Origin: Sphingomonas sp.
Lineage (GTDB): Bacteria > Pseudomonadota > Alphaproteobacteria > Sphingomonadales > Sphingomonadaceae
Direction of reading: 5' to 3'
Length of the DNA: 46,358 nucleotides
NCBI GenBank assembly: GCA_019753375.1
Contig: JAIELC010000030.1
Coordinates: 1-46,358 of the forward strand
Positions 42,284 through 46,358 of the stretch are shown here, piece after piece (position 1 is the stretch's first letter; every line of letters starts with the position of its first letter). Made by a program: the position numbers and the translations under genes. The notes under the pieces were generated by a model. That model worked only from the letters and a program-made list of their open reading frames with translations. It made no database searches and was not told the DNA's origin.

Positions 42284-42674
42284 TTTCCGTGATCTCGACG
42301 ATCCCGCTACGACCCGGGCAAGCTATGCGTTGACGCTTGAAGCGCTTGAACTTCAGGTCGGGCTTGGCATTCATCCAATCGAGCGCGCTGGGCCACAGCG
42401 AGTCATCGTCACTGTAACGCTATATTGTGATTATGGCGTAGATCGGCCCGTGGATCATATCGACGCCGTCGTTGATTATGATTTTCTGCGGGAACAGATC
42501 ATCCTTTTGGCGTCCTCGCGGCATTTTGAGCTGCAGGAAACCTTGTGTGAAGCGATTGCGGCGATTGCCTTTGGCGATCCCAGGGTCGTCGGGGCGCGGG
42601 TGAGCACGGCAAAGCCGGAGATTTATCCGGATGCGGTAATCGGCTGCCAGATTACCCGCCGCCGCCCCGTCTGA
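42276..42674 (+). CDS. folB: Dihydroneopterin aldolase
   Basis: Cleaves dihydroneopterin to 6-hydroxymethyl-dihydropterin for folate synthesis. The 132-residue protein contains VGLGIHPIERAGPQRV, with Glu36 the pterin-binding acid, and VSTAKPEIYPDAV with the catalytic Lys113. The start is TTG at 42276, supported by AAGGA about ten bases upstream and by overlap with the SDR stop. It converges on leuA with 23 bp between the stops. Confidence 0.92.
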   Translation: MADFRDLDDPATTRASYALTLEALELQVGLGIHPIERAGPQRVIVTVTLYCDYGVDRPVDHIDAVVDYDFLREQIILLASSRHFELQETLCEAIAAIAFGDPRVVGARVSTAKPEIYPDAVIGCQITRRRPV

Positions 42675-42697
42675 CCATCAACTCTGACGATGCTGAG

Positions 42698-44356
42698 TCA
42701 GGCCCGGTTTGCGGCCGACAGCACGGCGCGAACCGACGCCGTGGCAATATCGGCATCAATCCCGACCCCAAAAACGGTCCGTCCTTCTGCCGTCAGACAT
42801 TCGACATAGGCAGCAGCCTGCGCGTCGGTGCCGACGCCAATGGCATGTTCGGAATAGTCGACCACGCTCAAAACCGGACCGGTCGAGTCTGAAAGGGCCG
42901 CAATGACGCCGGAAATCAGCCCGTTGCCACGCCCGGAAATCGAGCATGGTTCACCATCAATCGTGACCTTTCCGACAAAAACCCGGCTGCCAACGGTCCC
43001 GCTTTCTTCATAATCAACCAGCACGAACCGGTCGGTAGGCGAGGGCAGGTAGGTCCGATCAAACGCGCTCCAGATGTCGTCGGCGTTCAACTCGCGACTG
43101 GTTTCGTCCGCAAGAGCCTGGACGTGACGGCTGAAATCCGCCTGCAGCCGTTTGGGCAGCTTTAGCCCCTTGTCCTGTTCAATCACCCAGGCAACGCCGC
43201 CCTTGCCCGACTGTGAATTGACGCGAATAACCGCTTCATAGGAACGCCCAAGGTCGGCGGGATCGATCGGAAGATAGGGGACTTCCCAGACTGCATCGTT
43301 TCGCGATTGCTGTGCCGCAAAGCCCTTTTTGATCGCATCCTGGTGCGACCCTGAAAATGCCGTGAAAACCAGATCGCCCGCATAGGGCGTGCGCGGATGG
43401 ATCGGGATTTGCGTGCAATATTCAACCGTCTGTACCACCTCGTCGATGTTCGACAGATCGAGCTTCGGGTCGATGCCTTGTGTGTACATGTTGAGCGCGA
43501 CAGTGACGAGATCGCAATTGCCGGTGCGCTCGCCATTGCCTAGCAGGCAGCCCTCCACCCGGTCAGCGCCCGCCATGATGCCGAGTTCGGCCGCAGCAAC
43601 GCCGGTGCCGCGATCATTATGCGTGTGCAGCGAGATAATCACACAGTCGCGCTTGGGAATGTTGCGCCCGAACCATTCGATCTGGTCGGCATATATATTG
43701 GGCGTTGCGCATTCGACGGTCGCCGGCAGATTGAAAATTATGGGGTGGTCGGGCGTCGGTTTCAGCACGTCCATGACCGCCGCGCATACTTCGACTGAGA
43801 AATCGAGTTCCGCGGTGGAAAACGTCTCCGGACTATATTCGAAATGCCAGTCGGTGCCGGGTTGCGCGGCGGCGCAGTCCCGCAGAACTTTTGCTCCTTC
43901 AACGGCGATCGTCCGGACCTCGTCGCGCGTCATGCCGAACACGATCTTGCGCCACGCAGGGCTGACCGCATTATAAAGGTGGACGATCGCCCGACGTGCG
44001 CCACGGAGGGATTCAAAGCTGGTTTCAATCAGGTCGCGGCGCGATTGGGTGAGCACCTGAACCGAGACATCGTCAGGAATATGATCCTGGCCAATCAGCC
44101 CGGCGATGAAGTTATAGTCGGTCGCGCCGGCACTGGGAAAGCCGACTTCGATTTCCTTCATGCCGATTTTGCAGAGCAGATCGAACATCCGCGTCTTTTT
44201 TTCGGCATCCATCGGATCGATCAGGGCTTGGTTGCCGTCGCGCAGATCAGTTGAGAGCCAGCGCGGCGCAGCGGTGATAGTCCGCGACGGCCATTGTCGG
44301 TCCGGCAGATTGATTTGCGGGAAGGGTCGGTATTTGGTCGATGGATCGGTCAGCAT
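42698..44356 (-). CDS. leuA: 2-isopropylmalate synthase (long, class 2 type)
   Basis: Condenses acetyl-CoA and 2-ketoisovalerate, committing carbon to leucine. The 552-residue length and start ([19 protein letters not shown]) mark the longer IPMS2 type. The metal/substrate block [11 protein letters not shown] lies at residues 35-45 and [10 protein letters not shown] carries metal-binding His. The C-terminal regulatory domain gives leucine feedback. It is preceded by a leucine-rich leader peptide and alternative RNA hairpins, and lies downstream of ilvB, ilvN and ilvC. Confidence 0.96.
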   Translation of the reverse strand: MLTDPSTKYRPFPQINLPDRQWPSRTITAAPRWLSTDLRDGNQALIDPMDAEKKTRMFDLLCKIGMKEIEVGFPSAGATDYNFIAGLIGQDHIPDDVSVQVLTQSRRDLIETSFESLRGARRAIVHLYNAVSPAWRKIVFGMTRDEVRTIAVEGAKVLRDCAAAQPGTDWHFEYSPETFSTAELDFSVEVCAAVMDVLKPTPDHPIIFNLPATVECATPNIYADQIEWFGRNIPKRDCVIISLHTHNDRGTGVAAAELGIMAGADRVEGCLLGNGERTGNCDLVTVALNMYTQGIDPKLDLSNIDEVVQTVEYCTQIPIHPRTPYAGDLVFTAFSGSHQDAIKKGFAAQQSRNDAVWEVPYLPIDPADLGRSYEAVIRVNSQSGKGGVAWVIEQDKGLKLPKRLQADFSRHVQALADETSRELNADDIWSAFDRTYLPSPTDRFVLVDYEESGTVGSRVFVGKVTIDGEPCSISGRGNGLISGVIAALSDSTGPVLSVVDYSEHAIGVGTDAQAAAYVECLTAEGRTVFGVGIDADIATASVRAVLSAANRA

Positions 44357-44400
44357 CTGTTGGGTCTCGCTGCGTACGGGTCGCTGTTTGGGTCGGGTTG

Positions 44401-44456
44401 GCCCTTAGGCTTGTCGTTGCGCCCGTTGGGGGCACGCGGTCGTGGCGCCTAAGGGC
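44401..44456 (-). promoter_or_regulatory. leuA leader hairpin
   Basis: GCCCTTAGGC (44401-44410) and GCCTAAGGGC (44447-44456) form a perfect 10-bp stem. The leader-peptide stop codon lies in the upstream arm of the transcript. The loop contains a smaller hairpin, and the GCGCCC beside the arm can instead pair with a GGGCGC in the loop, so the folds exclude each other. The stem is 45 bases before leuA and lacks a T-tract, so it may act by Rho or on translation. Confidence 0.65.
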
Positions 44457-44499
44457 GCGTAAGTCGCAGCGATAGGGACAGGCTGGGTCCGTACATCAT
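44449..44499 (-). CDS. Leucine-rich leader peptide before leuA (leuL-type)
   Basis: An ATG-ATG at 44499 opens a 16-residue frame, MMYGPSLSLSLRLTRP, closed by TAG at 44449. Four of seven central residues are leucine, by three different codons (CTG, CTA, CTG, CTT). The stop lies inside the upstream arm of the leader hairpin, as in attenuators where ribosome position selects the fold. It is 92 bases before leuA, on the same strand. A ribosome site before it is weak, which is the main reservation. Confidence 0.7.
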   Translation of the reverse strand: MMYGPSLSLSLRLTRP

Positions 44500-44515
44500 C
44501 AATCTTTAAATCAGG

Positions 44516-44592
44516 GGCAGGGCCGCTGTCCAGCCACTGCAGAACTGGCACTGGATGGGCCGTATCACAGCCCGTCCAATGCCAGCCCTGCC
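44516..44592 (-). terminator. Long imperfect hairpin after ilvC
   Basis: CTGGCA...TGCCAG (44545-44585) forms an extended stem of about 16 pairs with one mismatch. It is enclosed by GGCAGGGC (44516-44523) and GCCCTGCC (44585-44592). It begins 5 bases after the ilvC stop. The minus-strand transcript then reads CCTGATTT, a weak T-run. It could end the ilv message or set the 3' end upstream of the leu leader. Confidence 0.55.
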
Positions 44593-44596
44593 GCCT

Positions 44597-45676
<1,080 letters not shown>

Positions 45677-46192
45677 TCAGGCGGCGTCTTTTCCCCGCGC
45701 AATCGCGACGATGCCGGTGCGCGCTACTTCGATCAGGCCGACTTCGCGCATCAGGCCGACAAAAGTATCAATTTTTTCGGGCCCGCCGGTTACTTCGAAA
45801 ACAAAGCTGCTGGTTGTCGCATCGACCACGCGTGCCCGGTAAACGTCGGCCAGACGCAGCGCTTCGATACGATGATCGCCCGTGCCAGCAACCTTTACCA
45901 GCGCCAGCTCGCGCGAAACATGCGGCCCCATCGCGGTAAGGTCGGTCACGGAATGCACCGGCACCAGCCTGTCCAGCTGGGCGATAATCTGCTCCATCAC
46001 ATGATCCGACGCGCTGGTGACGATCGTGATGCGGCTGACGGCTTTGTCCTGGGTGACGTCCGAAACGGTCAAGCTCTCAATATTATAGCCGCGCGCTGTA
46101 AACAGGCCGGCGATACGGGCGAGGATGCCCGGTTCGTTGTCGACCATAACGGCAAGCGTGTGCCGCGCGGCAAGTTCTTCCTTGATATGCAT
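45677..46192 (-). CDS. ilvN: Acetolactate synthase small (regulatory) subunit
   Basis: The 171-residue regulatory partner of IlvB; it binds valine. The N-terminal ACT domain reads TLAVMVDNEPGILARIAGLFTARGYNIESLTV. A second ACT-like half follows from about residue 85. Some bacteria call this gene ilvH; the symbol is a matter of convention. It starts 4 bases after the ilvB stop, so the two are translationally close. Confidence 0.95.
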   Translation of the reverse strand: MHIKEELAARHTLAVMVDNEPGILARIAGLFTARGYNIESLTVSDVTQDKAVSRITIVTSASDHVMEQIIAQLDRLVPVHSVTDLTAMGPHVSRELALVKVAGTGDHRIEALRLADVYRARVVDATTSSFVFEVTGGPEKIDTFVGLMREVGLIEVARTGIVAIARGKDAA

Positions 46193-46196
46193 GGCT

Positions 46197-46358
46197 TTAC
46201 ACTAATGCCTTTGCTTCGTCGTCCATTTCGCCGGAAACATCCGTCCCGCTCAGGATCATATCGATATGTGACGCGCCCGACGGGATCATCGGAAAGCAGT
46301 TGGCGAGCTTTGCAACCCGGCAATCAACGACCACGGGGCCTTTATGGGCAAGCATGTC
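46197..46358 (-). CDS. ilvB: Acetolactate synthase large subunit, C-terminal end (partial)
   Basis: The last 53 codons of a gene cut by the window edge. VVVDCRVAKLANCFPMIPSG, then SHIDMIL, is the characteristic ending of the thiamine-diphosphate acetolactate synthase catalytic subunit. Its TAA at 46199-46197 precedes the ilvN ATG by four bases. It supports an ilvB-ilvN-ilvC order. Confidence 0.9.
   Translation of the reverse strand, partial: DMLAHKGPVVVDCRVAKLANCFPMIPSGASHIDMILSGTDVSGEMDDEAKALV

Overview
The window reads as a chromosomal segment of an alphaproteobacterium of the Sphingomonadales type. This rests on the high GC content, the many ATGA stop/start overlaps, the trpF-trpB-trpA-accD-folC order, the xerD-accA pairing, Flp (Tad-type) pilins, a large TonB-dependent receptor and a GTTC-N7-GTTC SOS-type motif. 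There is no prophage, IS element, CRISPR array or rRNA. The genes are densely packed and no gap without a gene exceeds 300 bp. The longest gaps are about 240 bp before leuA, about 230 bp before folE and about 220 bp before fghA, and each is described below.

Layout. 1-4.8 kb: a pseudouridine synthase, a single-domain response regulator, a Rieske oxygenase, an AmpG-type permease and a membrane-anchored TPR protein. 4.8-12.1 kb: mostly minus-strand lapA-like, pyrF, trpF, trpB, [foreign-looking membrane gene], trpA, accD and folC, with a P-loop kinase inserted on the other strand. 12.1-18.6 kb: a patatin-like phospholipase coupled to an EEP-family phosphodiesterase, tRNA-Thr, an RNase H-fold protein with a YjbR-like protein, rarA, and a PadR regulator with a palindromic operator. 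18.7-22 kb: a glycosyltransferase, a vanadium-haloperoxidase/PAP2 enzyme and a glutathione transferase. 22-26.6 kb: radA, cvpA, an IscU-like protein, a CPA2 antiporter and a DUF423 protein, the last four overlapping end to end. 26.6-32.3 kb: a 47-residue DUF2256 protein, aroB and aroK; then, divergently, a 46-residue membrane peptide, a 609-residue unknown exported protein, xerD and accA. 32.4-38 kb: two Flp pilins, mutT, an NDUFAF5-like methyltransferase, comF, grxC, a nitrilase-family hydrolase, a DUF1178 protein, tRNA-Arg, a SWIB protein and fghA. 38-46.4 kb: the TonB receptor, a pterin operon (folE, folM-like, folB), and a branched-chain amino acid block (ilvB end, ilvN, ilvC, leader peptide, leuA).

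Biologically this is largely a biosynthetic core: tryptophan and shikimate steps, pyrimidine (pyrF), folate/pterin (folE, folM-like, folB, folC), fatty acid initiation (accA, accD) and branched-chain amino acids. Interspersed are DNA maintenance genes (rarA, radA, xerD, mutT) and envelope functions.

The most notable signals are: (i) an AT-richer membrane-protein gene placed exactly between trpB and trpA with overlapping stop/start codons at both joints; (ii) a short leucine-rich leader peptide with alternative RNA pairings in front of leuA; (iii) an IscU-like scaffold lacking the third ligand cysteine, translationally coupled to a cation/proton antiporter; (iv) an unrecognised exported protein and membrane peptide pair next to xerD; and (v) a patatin/EEP pair. 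No complete new defence or mobile system is evident.
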